Shown piece after piece: positions 54,544-63,187 of a stretch of DNA of 64,000 bases. Numbering within the stretch: the stretch's first letter is position 1; each line of letters opens with the position of its first letter. The notes under the pieces were generated by a model. That model saw only the letters and a program-made list of their open reading frames with translations. It searched no databases and had not been told where the DNA came from. Origin of the DNA: Candidatus Absconditabacteria bacterium (GTDB lineage: Bacteria; Patescibacteriota; Gracilibacteria; Absconditabacterales; Absconditicoccaceae); contig JAQUVI010000004.1 of assembly GCA_028693445.1 (NCBI GenBank), positions 1 through 64,000 of the forward strand, in the 5' to 3' direction. Both the position numbers and the translations under genes were made by a program.

Positions 54544-54975
54544 ATGAACCCAATCTCTATTCCTTTTAAAAAACTTTCAGAAAAAGCAAAAATTCCTGCT
54601 CAAGCTACATTTTCTGATGCTGGATATGATTTATTTAGTACAGAGAATCATTTATTACAACCTGGGGAAAGAAAACTTTTTCCTACCAACATTTCTACTG
54701 CTATTCCTCATGGATATTATGGTAGAATTGCTCCTCGTAGCTGACTAGCATATAAACATGGTATAGATGTCTTAGCCGGAGTTATTGATAGTTGATATAG
54801 ATGAGATATTTGAGTAATTATGATAAATTTCGGTAATGAAGCACTACAAATCAACGAATGAGATAAAATTGCTCAATTTATTATAGAAAAATGTCATGAA
54901 ATACAACGAGAAGAAGTAGATGAACTACCAGAAAGTCAAAGAGGTGAATGATGATGGTGATCAACATGAAAATAA
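54544..54975 (+). CDS. dut: dUTP pyrophosphatase
   Basis: 143 residues, normal for the trimeric enzyme. Motifs: SDAGYDLFST (1), RIAPRSGLAYKHGI (2), GVIDSGYRGDIGVIMIN (3), DKIAQFIIEK (4), and the C-terminal RGEGGWGSTGK (5), with Gly encoded as TGA at several of these sites. It hydrolyses dUTP to dUMP, keeping uracil out of DNA. The tail reads TGA AAA TAA. Confidence 0.96.
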
Positions 54976-55005
54976 GAAAAAAACTGTCCTTTATGGGCAG
55001 TTTTA
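54976..55005. terminator. Terminator between dut and the convergent small gene
   Basis: Hairpin AACTG..CC / GG..CAGTTTT with A and T flanks. Confidence 0.7.
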
Positions 55006-55368
55006 TTTGAATCAAAAGAATCTTCTAAATTGTTGTTTATAGCTATATGCTATCTTTGAATTTATCTTCCATAATTCCTTTTTGAGAAAAGAAATCTGAC
55101 TTCTTATTTCTTTTTTATTTTCTCTATCTTTATTGTTTTTGATTTCTTTGTATAAATCAAGAATTCTGGATTTTATAATTTGTTTTTGATTGCATCGAAT
55201 TTCTCTTTGTTCTTGTGTTGGATTGGCTGGAATATCATCGTGTTCCAATTCTATTGTCATTTCTTCTTCATATGTAAGCAAACCTTCATTCTCTATTTCT
55301 TCATTATTTGCCAGTACAAAAGAGAATAATCCTACAATAATCAATATATGAATCAATATCTTTTTCAT
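55003..55368 (-). CDS. UGA-poor exported orphan (118 or 121 residues)
   Basis: A signal peptide (KKILIHILIIVGLFSFVLA) is followed by an acidic segment and a charged helical part. The frame reaches TGA at 55012-55014 (after IQFRRFF-like codons), then TTC AAA TAA (55003). With code 25 it ends FFGFK; with the standard code it would end at FF, so here the two codes nearly agree. Promoter TTGACT, 16 bases, TATATT (55402-55429). Function unknown. Confidence 0.6.
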
Positions 55369-55401
55369 TTTTTTGATAAATACTAAAATTAGCTGTTTGG
55401 A

Positions 55402-55429
55402 AATATAGTGTTTCTGATTTCTAAGTCAA
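55402..55429 (-). promoter_or_regulatory. Promoter of the 55003-55368 gene
   Basis: TTGACT, 16-base spacer, TATATT on the minus strand. Confidence 0.6.
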
Positions 55430-55506
55430 ATCATTTTCGTTTTGCTTTTTTTATTTACTTTCTTATATAAAAGAACGTTAGATTTTAGTTTTTAGAACGT
55501 TAGAGT

Positions 55507-56283
55507 ATGAACATTATCAAAACACAACACCAAATTTCCAATATTAGAGAATCTGGAAAATATCTTACAGAACTTTTATATAAGCTCTATCATGCTACAC
55601 AAGTTGGCAGACCTTTAATAGAACTTGAATTTATAGCAGAAGATTATATCAAAAAAAACAACCTTAAATGAGCTTTCAAAAACTATCATTGATTTCCAAC
55701 AAACCTTTGTCTATCTGTAAATGATTGTGTTGTACATGGTATACCTGATGAATATATTCTAAAAAATTGAGACCTCTTGAAGATTGATTGTGGGATTACG
55801 TACAAAGGATGAATAACCGATTCTGCTATAAGTGTTTTAGTTTGATGAGAATTAGCAAATCCGTTGGGTCATAAATTAGTTGTTTCTACAAAAAAAGCAT
55901 TGGATTGATGACTTGAATTTATATGACCAAGTCAACCTTTAATAAACTATTCTCGCCATATTTATTCTTCTATGAAAAACGATTGATTTTCTGTTTTAGA
56001 AAAACTTACTTGACATTGAGTTGGAAATAAAGTTCATGAAGACCCACATATATATAATGTACCACACCCATCAATGAAAAATACATTTTTAAAAACTTGA
56101 ATGGTTATAGCTTTGGAACCAATTACAGCAATCACATCAAAAGATTTTGATCCAAAGCCATGAAATGATTGGAACCTCTACTGTAAAAATGGTGATCTTG
56201 GTGCTCAATGGGAATATACTGTCCTGGTAACCGAAAACGGTTACGAAATTTTATCTGGAATTACTGAAAATATATGATTTTAA
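55507..56283 (+). CDS. map: Type I methionine aminopeptidase
   Basis: 258 residues. Removes the N-terminal Met from nascent proteins using two metal ions. Motifs: NYHGFPTNLCLSVNDCVVHG (His), DLLKIDCGITYKGGITDSAI (two metal Asp), LTGHGVGNKVHEDPHI (His) and GMVIALEPITAI, QWEYTVLVTENGYEIL (Glu ligands). All ligands are present; about 15 Gly are TGA. Its stop joins the palindromic element at 56284. Confidence 0.95.
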
Positions 56284-56377
56284 GTCATTGCGAATTATAA
56301 TGAAGCAATCTATCAGATTATTAGATGCTTTGGTGACCAATCTGGGTTGCCACGTCGTCAATACTCCTCGCAATGAC
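56284..56377. repeat. GTCATTGCGA palindromic repeat element
   Basis: The left end GTCATTGCGA (56284) and right end CTCGCAATGAC (56367-56377) are inverted; internally GAAGCAATC is mirrored by GGTTGCCACGTCG. This style of element is widespread in bacterial genomes as REP-like or MITE-like repeats. It lies directly between map and ruvC, non-coding. Confidence 0.75.
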
Positions 56378-56431
56378 TTATTGTTATGCTAAAACTCGCA
56401 ATTAATTCAGTTTTATATCAAATATTAATCT

Positions 56432-56902
56432 ATGATTTTAGGAATTGATCCATGAGTAAGAAAACTTGGTTATGCTTTGATACAAACTGATCTCACTATC
56501 GTAGATGCAGGGATTTTGCTACAAGACCAAAAATCCCCCACAAGAGAAGATCAATTTACAAGAATAATTCAGATTTATAATTTCTTTGAAAAAATAATTA
56601 AAAAATATAAAATTCAGGCTATAGCTATGGAACAATTGTTTTTTACAAAATTTAATCAAAATAACGCTGAGTTTGTCTATGGTTTGAGAGGTGCTTTGAT
56701 GATGTTATTTCTAAAAAATAATCTTAAAATTAAGGAAATCACTCCTATTGAAGTCAAAAAATATATTACCTGAACTGGTAAGGCTGATAAACGTTTAGTA
56801 CAGCACATGGTAATGAAAATTTTTGGGTTACAAAAAATGCCAGAATATAATGATGCCGCAGATGCACTTGCTATGGCATATATCGCAAATAAAATCAAAT
56901 AA
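56432..56902 (+). CDS. ruvC: Crossover junction endonuclease RuvC
   Basis: 156 residues. Resolves Holliday junctions with RuvAB. Motifs: ILGIDPGVRKLGYALI (first Asp), AIAMEQLFFTKFNQNNAEFV (Glu), EITPIEVKKYITGTGKADK and YNDAADALAMAYIA (final Asp pair region). Gly in DPGVR and ITGTG is TGA. ruvA lies about 6 kb away on the other strand; ruvB is not in the window. Confidence 0.95.
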
Positions 56903-56904
56903 TA

Positions 56905-56932
56905 TTGATTATCAAAAGGAAATATTTATACT
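56905..56932 (+). promoter_or_regulatory. Promoter of the 51-residue membrane peptide gene
   Basis: TTGATT, 16-base spacer, TATACT, beginning three bases after the ruvC stop. Confidence 0.6.
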
Positions 56933-56965
56933 GGGTTTGTTAAAACAATAATAAAAACAAATATT

Positions 56966-57121
56966 ATGATTATTAAACTCATTGTTATTGTAGCAATAAT
57001 TGCTACAGTTTTTTTTGGCATTGTGCTTTGGATAAACAAAGCAATTAAACCAATTTCATCGATTTCATTTGATTGCACAATGGAAGAAACAACTGATCAG
57101 TTATTTGATCGAAATTGGTAA
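56966..57121 (+). CDS. UGA-free single-pass membrane peptide (51 residues)
   Basis: One hydrophobic helix (MIIKLIVIVAIIATVFFGIV) with a short charged tail (CTMEETTDQLFDRNW). One Gly, GGC. It has its own promoter, an A-rich leader and a CCCGG terminator, so it is a complete cassette. Function unknown. Confidence 0.6.
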   Translation: MIIKLIVIVAIIATVFFGIVLWINKAIKPISSISFDCTMEETTDQLFDRNW

Positions 57122-57127
57122 TTTTAA

Positions 57128-57154
57128 ATCCCGGAAAGTTATTCCGGGATTTTT
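57128..57154 (+). terminator. GC-rich terminator after the 51-residue membrane peptide gene
   Basis: ATCCCGGAA / ATTCCGGGAT with a T run. Confidence 0.85.
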
Positions 57155-57156
57155 GT

Positions 57157-57639
57157 TTATTTTCTAGACCACAATTTCCATCGATGTTTCTTTTTAGTTT
57201 CTTGGAAAATATTTGGTGTCGGTAAATCTGTTTCTTGTGTATTTTCTAGATTCTTTTTTAGGTTTTTCATTACAGCCTCCTCTACTTCTTGTATTTCTGA
57301 TTCAGCTTCTCTAAGTTCTCTGTATACTTTATTTAAATATTGTTTTATTGATTTTCTAAATCTAGTTTCCAAAAACAATCATCAAATAGAAATAAAGAAA
57401 GGAACACCAATAATAGCATAAAACATAACAAATATTTTACCTATATCAGTTTGAGGTGTAAAATCACCAAAACCTATAGTTGTCATAACACTAATAATAA
57501 AATAGAATGCATCCAAAATTTTCCATCATTCTACAAAATGGAAAGTAAACGCTCATATAACGATAATTAGTCATACTAGAAGTATTTCGGTGATAATAAG
57601 ATTTTTAGTAAACAATTTTCCGATATCTTTTAATTTCAT
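57157..57639 (-). CDS. Two-helix potassium channel
   Basis: 160 residues. Two membrane helices flank a pore loop with the selectivity filter TTIGFGDFTP, the mark of K+ channels. The C-terminal 70 residues are cytoplasmic and coiled (YRELREAESEIQEVEEAVMK), without an RCK ligand domain. It lets K+ pass according to voltage or tension. It lies eight bases after arfB on the same strand. Confidence 0.9.
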
Positions 57640-57647
57640 AGTTTTTA

Positions 57648-57968
57648 TTAGTTATATAAAGCTTCTTTTATAAATTTAATAAGATGTTCTTGTGCTAGTT
57701 TTTTATTTTGTTCTTGGTATCTTGTCTCTTGGTTATGCAGAAATAATGTTGTATCATGATGGCAAAGTTCCTTGTGATGAGTATGATGTATCAACCTTTC
57801 TCTTTCTTCGTCATCAAAATATTTAGAATCTGCAATATCTCGGAAGAATTGAACCTTGGTTTCTCTTTTATTTACGTTTTGTCCTCCATGACCTGATGAT
57901 TTTGAAGTCTCATACTTGATTTCATGATGATCTGAAAGTAATTGATGGATACGTTCGTCTAATTGCAT
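57648..57968 (-). CDS. arfB: Peptidyl-tRNA hydrolase ArfB (GGQ domain)
   Basis: 106 residues. Codon-independent release factor homologue (ICT1/YaeJ family). GGQ motif in SSGHGGQNVNKRETKVQFF; the C-terminal helix is charged rather than strongly basic. It rescues ribosomes stalled without a stop codon. Glycines are GGN in this short gene. A pairing with smpB gives the cell two rescue routes. Confidence 0.85.
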   Translation of the reverse strand: MQLDERIHQLLSDHHEIKYETSKSSGHGGQNVNKRETKVQFFRDIADSKYFDDEERERLIHHTHHKELCHHDTTLFLHNQETRYQEQNKKLAQEHLIKFIKEALYN

Positions 57969-58042
57969 AGATTAATCAATTATAAAATAATATAATATAT
58001 TTTAATTATAGAACTTTTTTTGCTTTGTCAAATCTATTGCAT

Positions 58043-58076
58043 TAAAAAAAAGAGTTCATCGTAGAACTCTTTTTTA
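58043..58076 (-). terminator. Terminator after rsuA
   Basis: AAAAAGAGTTC / GAACTCTTTTT hairpin with T run. Confidence 0.8.
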
Positions 58077-58748
58077 TTTCTCCAAATATTTCCACTCTCA
58101 TTTCTCTAGACCTTCCAAGGTCCACTCACCTATTCTGAGTCTTTTGAGATAAATAACTTGATTATCTACTGCTTCCAACATTCTCTTCACCTGATGATAT
58201 TTTCATTCCGTTATGGTGAGGAGGATTTTTTTTGATTCGAGTTTCTGGACTTTGGCGGGGAGGGTGTGGTAGCCGTTATCTAAGATTACGCCCTTCGCTA
58301 GCTCCCCGAGTTCTTTATCTGAAATATTTCTGCCTAGATGAACTTCGTATTCTTTTTCTTTATTTAATTTAGGACTAATCACCTGATGTATGAATTGTCA
58401 ATCACTACTAAGCAAAAGCAATCATTCGGTATCTTGATCAAGTCTCCCCGCAACATGAAGCATCTCTACATATGGACAATCCTGAAGTAAATTTCTATAA
58501 CTTAGGTATCAAGCTTCATCTTCATCAGAAGAGATATATCAAGCTGGTTTATATAAGATAACGTGAACTTTTTCCAATATGTCAATTTCGATACCATCAA
58601 ATGTTATTACATCACCGTACGTAATCTTTGTGTCAGATTTTATTATTTTTTCTCCATTTACCAAAATTTCTGTTGATTTGAAAATTTTATCAGCAGTTCT
58701 TCTACTAATCAATCATAAGTTTGCAAGATATTTATCAAGACGTATCAT
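58074..58748 (-). CDS. RsuA-family rRNA pseudouridine synthase
   Basis: 224 residues. An N-terminal S4-like domain (IRLDKYLANLGLISRRTADK) is followed by the catalytic domain with VAGRLDQDTEGLLLLSSDGQ (catalytic Asp in GRLDQDT) and the GKYHQVKRML region (with EGKYHQVKRMLEAV). It converts uridines of ribosomal RNA to pseudouridine. Whether it is RsuA, RluB, RluE or RluF cannot be fixed. Confidence 0.9.
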
Positions 58749-58773
58749 ATGGTTTTATTGTAAATAAAGTTAA

Positions 58774-58797
58774 AGGGAGCCAAAAATACTGGCTCCC
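58774..58797 (-). terminator. Strong terminator for a small transcript
   Basis: GGGAGCC / GGCTCCC hairpin followed by a T-rich run on the minus strand, with no long gene upstream of it. Confidence 0.75.
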
Positions 58798-58890
58798 CAT
58801 TCCTAATCATTCATACCCGTCAAATCAACAAGAATGTACTCATCTGACGCAACACTATCCAATGTGTCTTTAATTATTGGGTTTCTTTGT
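58798..58890 (-). other. Candidate tiny cassette transcript without ATG
   Basis: Between a promoter (TTGATA, 16 bases, TATATA at 58890-58917) and a terminator (58774-58797) lies a frame open to TAG: it reads IIKDTLDSVASDEYILVDL and ends LTGMND. No ATG is present; TTG (before DSVAS) or ATT would have to start it. Glycine is GGT. It is either a small peptide gene, a decayed one, or a small RNA. Confidence 0.35.
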
Positions 58891-58917
58891 ATATATGTAT
58901 TTGCTTATTACTATCAA
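58890..58917 (-). promoter_or_regulatory. Promoter of the tiny cassette
   Basis: TTGATA, 16-base spacer, TATATA on the minus strand. Confidence 0.5.
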
Positions 58918-58932
58918 TATTTTTTTAAAACA

Positions 58933-58957
58933 AAAAATAAGGGGAAATATCCCCTTA
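58933..58957 (-). terminator. Terminator after the 78-residue gene
   Basis: AAGGGG / CCCCTT hairpin with six T on the minus strand. Confidence 0.85.
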
Positions 58958-58965
58958 CCTTATGT

Positions 58966-59202
58966 TTAATTAAAATCCATATACTCTGAGATCATTGATT
59001 CAGCTTCTGTGAATTCACTTTCAAATTCAGAAATCAATATATTGATTTCTCTTCTAAGTGACTTTGTAATAAGAGATTGCTCATCACAGAAAAAACCTTC
59101 ATCATTTAGTCGATTAATAATTCTCGTTATAATTTCAGAGTTAATGTTTTTTTCAACCATATATCCTTCAATAGATATAGTAGGTAATAGATCCTTTCCC
59201 AT
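58966..59202 (-). CDS. UGA-free orphan (78 residues)
   Basis: Begins MGKDLLPTISIEGYMVEKNI; helical, with NRLNDEGFFCDEQSLITKSL and the acidic end ESMISEYMDFN. Three glycines, all GGN. A complete cassette with promoter (TTGCTA, 16 bases, TATACA at 59239-59266), A-rich leader and terminator. Function unknown. Confidence 0.65.
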   Translation of the reverse strand: MGKDLLPTISIEGYMVEKNINSEIITRIINRLNDEGFFCDEQSLITKSLRREINILISEFESEFTEAESMISEYMDFN

Positions 59203-59238
59203 TTTATTAGATTTTTTTTGTTTATTATAATATTGTTG

Positions 59239-59266
59239 TGTATATAGATTTTCTACTATATAGCAA
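59239..59266 (-). promoter_or_regulatory. Promoter of the 78-residue gene
   Basis: TTGCTA, 16-base spacer, TATACA on the minus strand, just beyond the lepA stop. Confidence 0.6.
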
Positions 59267-59272
59267 TATCTT

Positions 59273-61258
59273 TTATCCTCTCGCTACCATTTTAATAAAA
59301 ACATCACTTGGAACATTTACACTACCTATAGATTTTAATTTTTTCTTTCCTTCTTTTTGTTTCTCGAGAAGTTTTCTTTTTCTAGAGACATCTCCTCCAT
59401 AACATTTTGCTAACACATCTTTTTTCATCGCTGAAATAGTCTCACGAGCGATCATTTTTGTACCAATTCACGCTTGAATAGGAATAGAGAATAAATGTTT
59501 AGGTATTAATGTTTTTAATCTCTCTACTGCATCTCTACCCTTATAATATGCATTATCTTTGTGAACAACCCAACTTAGTGCTTCAACTTTTTCATTATTT
59601 ATAAAAATATCTAATTTTACCAAATCTGCTTCTTGATAATTTTTGAATTCATAATTCATAGTTGCATATCACTTAGTTGCTGATTTTAGTCTATCATAAA
59701 AATCAATAATCATTTCTCACATAGGTAATTGATAATGCCAAACTACTCTAGTTGAATCTATATAATCCATATGTTGTAACTTACCTCTATATTCCTGACA
59801 AAGTTGCATTACATTTCCAGCATATTCTTGTGGCCCTACAATTTCTACGCTAGCAATTGGTTCTAAAATTTCATCAATAAGTCATTGTTCTACCATATCA
59901 GCACCAGATTTTACTACTAATCGAGGTTTAAGTTCTGCTTTTAATTCACTAGGTATTCAATTTATAAATTCATCTTCATTATACTTTTCTTTGTTTGCGA
60001 CAATCTGTTTCCAAAGTCATGTTTTGATCAAATCTTGAACATTATTTCCCAACTTAATAATATCCAAAGCCAAATTTTTTGATTTAACTAAATATACTAC
60101 AGTTGGAATTGTAAAAATCGTATCCATTCAATATTCTCTAATCAATCTTTCCTTTATAATATCCATATGTAACATACCAAGGAAACCACATCTAAACCCA
60201 AATCCCAATGCTTTTGAATCTTCTAATTCATATTCAATTGCACTATCATTTAATGATAATTTTTCAAGCGAATCTTTGAGTTTATCATAGTCTGTAGAAT
60301 CTATAGGATATACTCATGCATACACAAATGGTTTTACTTTTTTAAATCCAGGAATAATACAAGAATTTTTGGTTATTCCTGCTTTCAGGGTTTCTTGTGT
60401 CAAAATTGTATCTCCAATTTGCACTTCTCTTACTGATTTTTCTCAAGTAACAATATATCAAATTTGACCATCTTTGAGTAATTTATCGAATTTATATTCT
60501 GGCGTAAAATATCCAACTTCTGTTGGTGTTATAATATTTTCTGAATGAACCAGATGGAGTGTACTCCCCGCTTTCATTTCTCCATTGATAATTTTTACAT
60601 AGGCAAGAACTCATTTATAAGGATCATAAACCGAATCAAAAATCAATGCTCTTGTAAGATTTGGAGAGCTTTCTTGAATTTCATTTCATACTGTTCGATA
60701 TTTTTTGGGATGTGAAATCTTAAAACTTTGAGGATCTTCGATTCTCTCGATAATTGCATCCAATACTTGATCTACATTTTCTCATGTTTTACCAGATACT
60801 TTAATAATTTCTCATGTATCAATTCAGATTAAATTTTCTAATTCTTTGGCTACTCTTTCTGGATTGGCAGCAGGAAGATCGATTTTATTGAGAACAGGTA
60901 TAATTACTAAATTTTGATCTATAGCTTGATAAAGTACTGATAAGGTTTGAGCTTGGATTCATTGCGAAGCATCTACGAGCAAAATTGCTCCTTCTACCGC
61001 GGCAAGCGAACGAGAAACCTCATATTGAAAATCTACATGTCCTGGAGTATCAATAAGATTAAATTCATATCATTTCCACTGCATTCTCGCAGGAGTAAGT
61101 TTGATAGTTATTCATCTTTCTTGTTCTATATCCATACGATCAAGAACTTGATGATGATTTAATTTTCTAATTGTTCAGGTGATTTCTAGCATTCTATCTG
61201 CTAAAGTAGATTTTCCATGGTCAATATGAGCGATAATACAGAAGTTACGTATATTCAT
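59273..61258 (-). CDS. lepA: Elongation factor 4 (LepA)
   Basis: 661 residues; most LepA are near 600. Ribosome-associated GTPase with GTP-binding motifs [18 protein letters not shown] (P-loop), [20 protein letters not shown]; the LepA-specific C-terminal domain ends [18 protein letters not shown]. The extra length seems to lie in a segment around [20 protein letters not shown]. Gly at HGKS is GGN but many others are TGA. It may back-translocate ribosomes or aid biogenesis. It is transcribed away from the traR-like cassette. Confidence 0.94.
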
Positions 61259-61393
61259 TACAAACAATTTGGCATTAATAATCTAAAATTTATGATTATA
61301 TGATTATGATTTTGCTAAGAAAAAGCAAGATAATAGGAAAATGATCGTATTTTTCGTTTTATAAACATATTTTAAAAGATAACAATATTTTTA

Positions 61394-61421
61394 TTGATTT
61401 TTATTTGTTTTTATATAAAGT
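61394..61421 (+). promoter_or_regulatory. Possible promoter of the DksA-like gene pair
   Basis: TTGATT with TAAAGT after 16 bases, or TATAAA after 14; both are weak. Confidence 0.4.
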
Positions 61422-61462
61422 GATACAGTTAAAATTTGTTGAAACCTAAAAAAAACAAAACT

Positions 61463-61843
61463 ATGAACAAAGCAGTGGGACAAATCGAGTTAGAAAACTT
61501 GGTAGAATTAAATGAAAAAGAAATTGAAAATTTTCGGCTAAGATTTATTAAAATCAAACAACAAGCAGAAAGTGATATTTCTTTCCAACGATCTCGTCTT
61601 CAAAAAGATGAGAGGATGAATGAAGATGAGAGGATTAGCAATGCTTGTCTTGAAGCAGGTATAATTGATGAAATTGATAGATCAATAAAAAATGCTAATA
61701 TTATCATAAGAAATTGTGATAACGCTATATTGAGAATCGAAAACAAAACTTTTGGTATCTGTCATGAAACAGGAAATCCTATTCCCAAAAGCCAATTAGA
61801 CGCTTATCCTTTTCTTACTCGTATTGCAAAACCTCTAAAGTAA
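61463..61843 (+). CDS. UGA-free TraR/DksA-like protein
   Basis: 126 residues. A long helical pair (FRLRFIKIKQQAESDISFQR and NADxxDEID-like region) is followed by FGICHETGNPIPKSQLDAYP, the C-terminal zinc-finger region of the TraR/DksA family, in which only one of the four Cys remains. It is likely to bind RNA polymerase's secondary channel (family inference). Start at 61463 rather than TTG at 61436, since the upstream codons form the A/C-rich leader. All glycines GGN. Confidence 0.75.
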   Translation: MNKAVGQIELENLVELNEKEIENFRLRFIKIKQQAESDISFQRSRLQKDERMNEDERISNACLEAGIIDEIDRSIKNANIIIRNCDNAILRIENKTFGICHETGNPIPKSQLDAYPFLTRIAKPLK

Positions 61844-61849
61844 AAGATT

Positions 61850-62254
61850 ATGAACAAAAAAATTATTGTAACGTTTCCTGTTTGTATCAAAGAATTTTTC
61901 TTTGACAATATGGAAGATCTAAAAAAAATCAAAAAAAAGCAAAGTATTCCTGGATTTGAAATAATCTCTACCAAAAAAAATCAAAACAATTTGGAGATTA
62001 AAGTACCTTGTCATATACAGGGATTAAATGACAAGAAGCAAACATATTTTGTTTTCTTGTTACCCAAACAAATCTTGGGTAAGGGAAAAAATTCTGATCC
62101 AAAAACTTTTTTTGAAAAAGGATTGTGTAGAATTGAAGGAACTTCTAATTTTAATAATTGCACCATCCTAATCTTCAATGGCAATTATGAAATAGAAAAA
62201 ACTTCATTGATTGGAAGAATAGATTATTACCAGCCACCACATTTTGGGTGGTAA
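61850..62254 (+). CDS. UGA-free orphan following the TraR-like gene (134 residues)
   Basis: Begins MNKKIIVTFPVCIKEFFFDN; beta-rich, with FEIISTKKNQNNLEIKVPCH and YFVFLLPKQILGKGKNSDP, ending YYQPPHFGW. Nine glycines, all GGN. It lies seven bases after the previous stop, so the two genes are co-transcribed, and ends at a GC-rich terminator. Function unknown. Confidence 0.7.
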   Translation: MNKKIIVTFPVCIKEFFFDNMEDLKKIKKKQSIPGFEIISTKKNQNNLEIKVPCHIQGLNDKKQTYFVFLLPKQILGKGKNSDPKTFFEKGLCRIEGTSNFNNCTILIFNGNYEIEKTSLIGRIDYYQPPHFGW

Positions 62255-62255
62255 A

Positions 62256-62296
62256 AAAAGACCACGCTAGGTATTTTCCTTGGCGTGGTTTTGTTT
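62256..62296. terminator. GC-rich terminator between the UGA-free pair and ruvA
   Basis: ACCACGC / GCGTGGT hairpin with T run. Confidence 0.8.
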
Positions 62297-62847
62297 TACA
62301 TTTGTCCTATAATCCATTTAATTACTTCTGCCATATTTGTTTTTGTGATTTTTTCCGGATATTTTTGTAAAATTGATTTAATTTTATCACTATCATAACC
62401 AAATCATTTGAGTGATTTTACTATATCTTTGTAAAGTTTTTGATCAATATCCATTTTTTGTACATCATCCAAATCAAAATTTCATTTCATTTCCAATAAT
62501 ATTTTTTTTGCTGATTTTGGACCAATACCTGGTATAGATTGGAAAAATTTAATATCCAATGTTTTAATTGCGTTATTAAGTTGTTCTTTTGGTAATTGAA
62601 CTATTTGAAATGCTGTTTTTGTACCAATTCAATTTATTTTTAGCATATCTTCAAAAACTATTTTCTGTGCAATTTCATCGAAAGCAAAATAAACTATAGT
62701 TTTTTTATTATCATCTAAATGTGGATATATAAAAAATTCTCAATCTGATTTTTTTCATAGATAATTCGCTTCAATTCACAATTGTTGATTTTGAATATAA
62801 ACTTTGTTTCAATAACGATGTATTTTTCCTATAAAATAATGGAACAT
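62296..62847 (-). CDS. ruvA: Holliday junction DNA helicase subunit RuvA
   Basis: 183 residues. OB-fold start MFHYFIGKIHRYGNKVYI, then the two helix-hairpin-helix motifs (NGIGTKTAFQIVQLP and IPGIGPKSAKKILLEM) and a C-terminal helical domain (GFGYDSDKIKSIL). Gly in the first hairpin (NGIG) is TGA. RuvA tetramers hold the junction for RuvB migration. ruvC is at 56432. Confidence 0.93.
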
Positions 62848-63013
62848 ATTTAAATTTTATATTGTAAAATATACTTCTAAGTTCTAAATTCTACCCTCTA
62901 AATTCTAAAATAGAATATCTTTCTCCTCAAAAAAAACAAGTCCTTGGTAATCAATTTTCTCTTGCTATGCTTGGTTAAATTGATATAAACAATTCGCTGT
63001 GTTTTTTTGTATA

Positions 63014-63090
63014 AAAGAAAAAACTGGATCAACCATCCAGATGTGGCCAATAATCCAGTTTTAATATATGGGTTGGTTTCACTACACGAT
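63014..63090 (-). ncRNA. Candidate small RNA (or tiny peptide) with perfect promoter
   Basis: Downstream of a consensus promoter, the minus strand forms AAAACTGGAT ... ATCCAGTTTT with T run, including an inner CCA/TGG structure. A short frame begins at GTG (MKPTHILKLDYWPHLDG) and meets TGA before the terminator. I favour a small RNA of about 75 bases. Confidence 0.45.
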
Positions 63091-63094
63091 ATAT

Positions 63095-63122
63095 ATTATA
63101 ATTATTTTATTGTTTTTGTCAA
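63095..63122 (-). promoter_or_regulatory. Consensus promoter TTGACA - 16 - TATAAT
   Basis: -35 TTGACA at 63117-63122 and -10 TATAAT at 63095-63100 with 16-base spacer on the minus strand, directed away from rpoD. Confidence 0.75.
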
Positions 63123-63187
63123 TTATTTTAAATTTATTTTAAAGATAAGTAAATAACCACTATTTTTTATATCTTTTTGAGTATTGT

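Larger units (their letters stand above)
62848..63187. other. 340-base gap: A/T-rich repeats, then a minus-strand small transcription unit
   Basis: 62880-62920 holds repeated TTCTAA-type low-complexity spacers. The remainder contains the minus-strand promoter (63095-63122) and terminator hairpin (63015-63053) described below. Otherwise nothing. Confidence 0.5.

Noticed and set aside
62848-62930. A short gene in the TTCTAA repeats
   Set aside because: Only low-complexity sequence with stops in all frames; similar spacers occur at 199-245 and 33655-33700.
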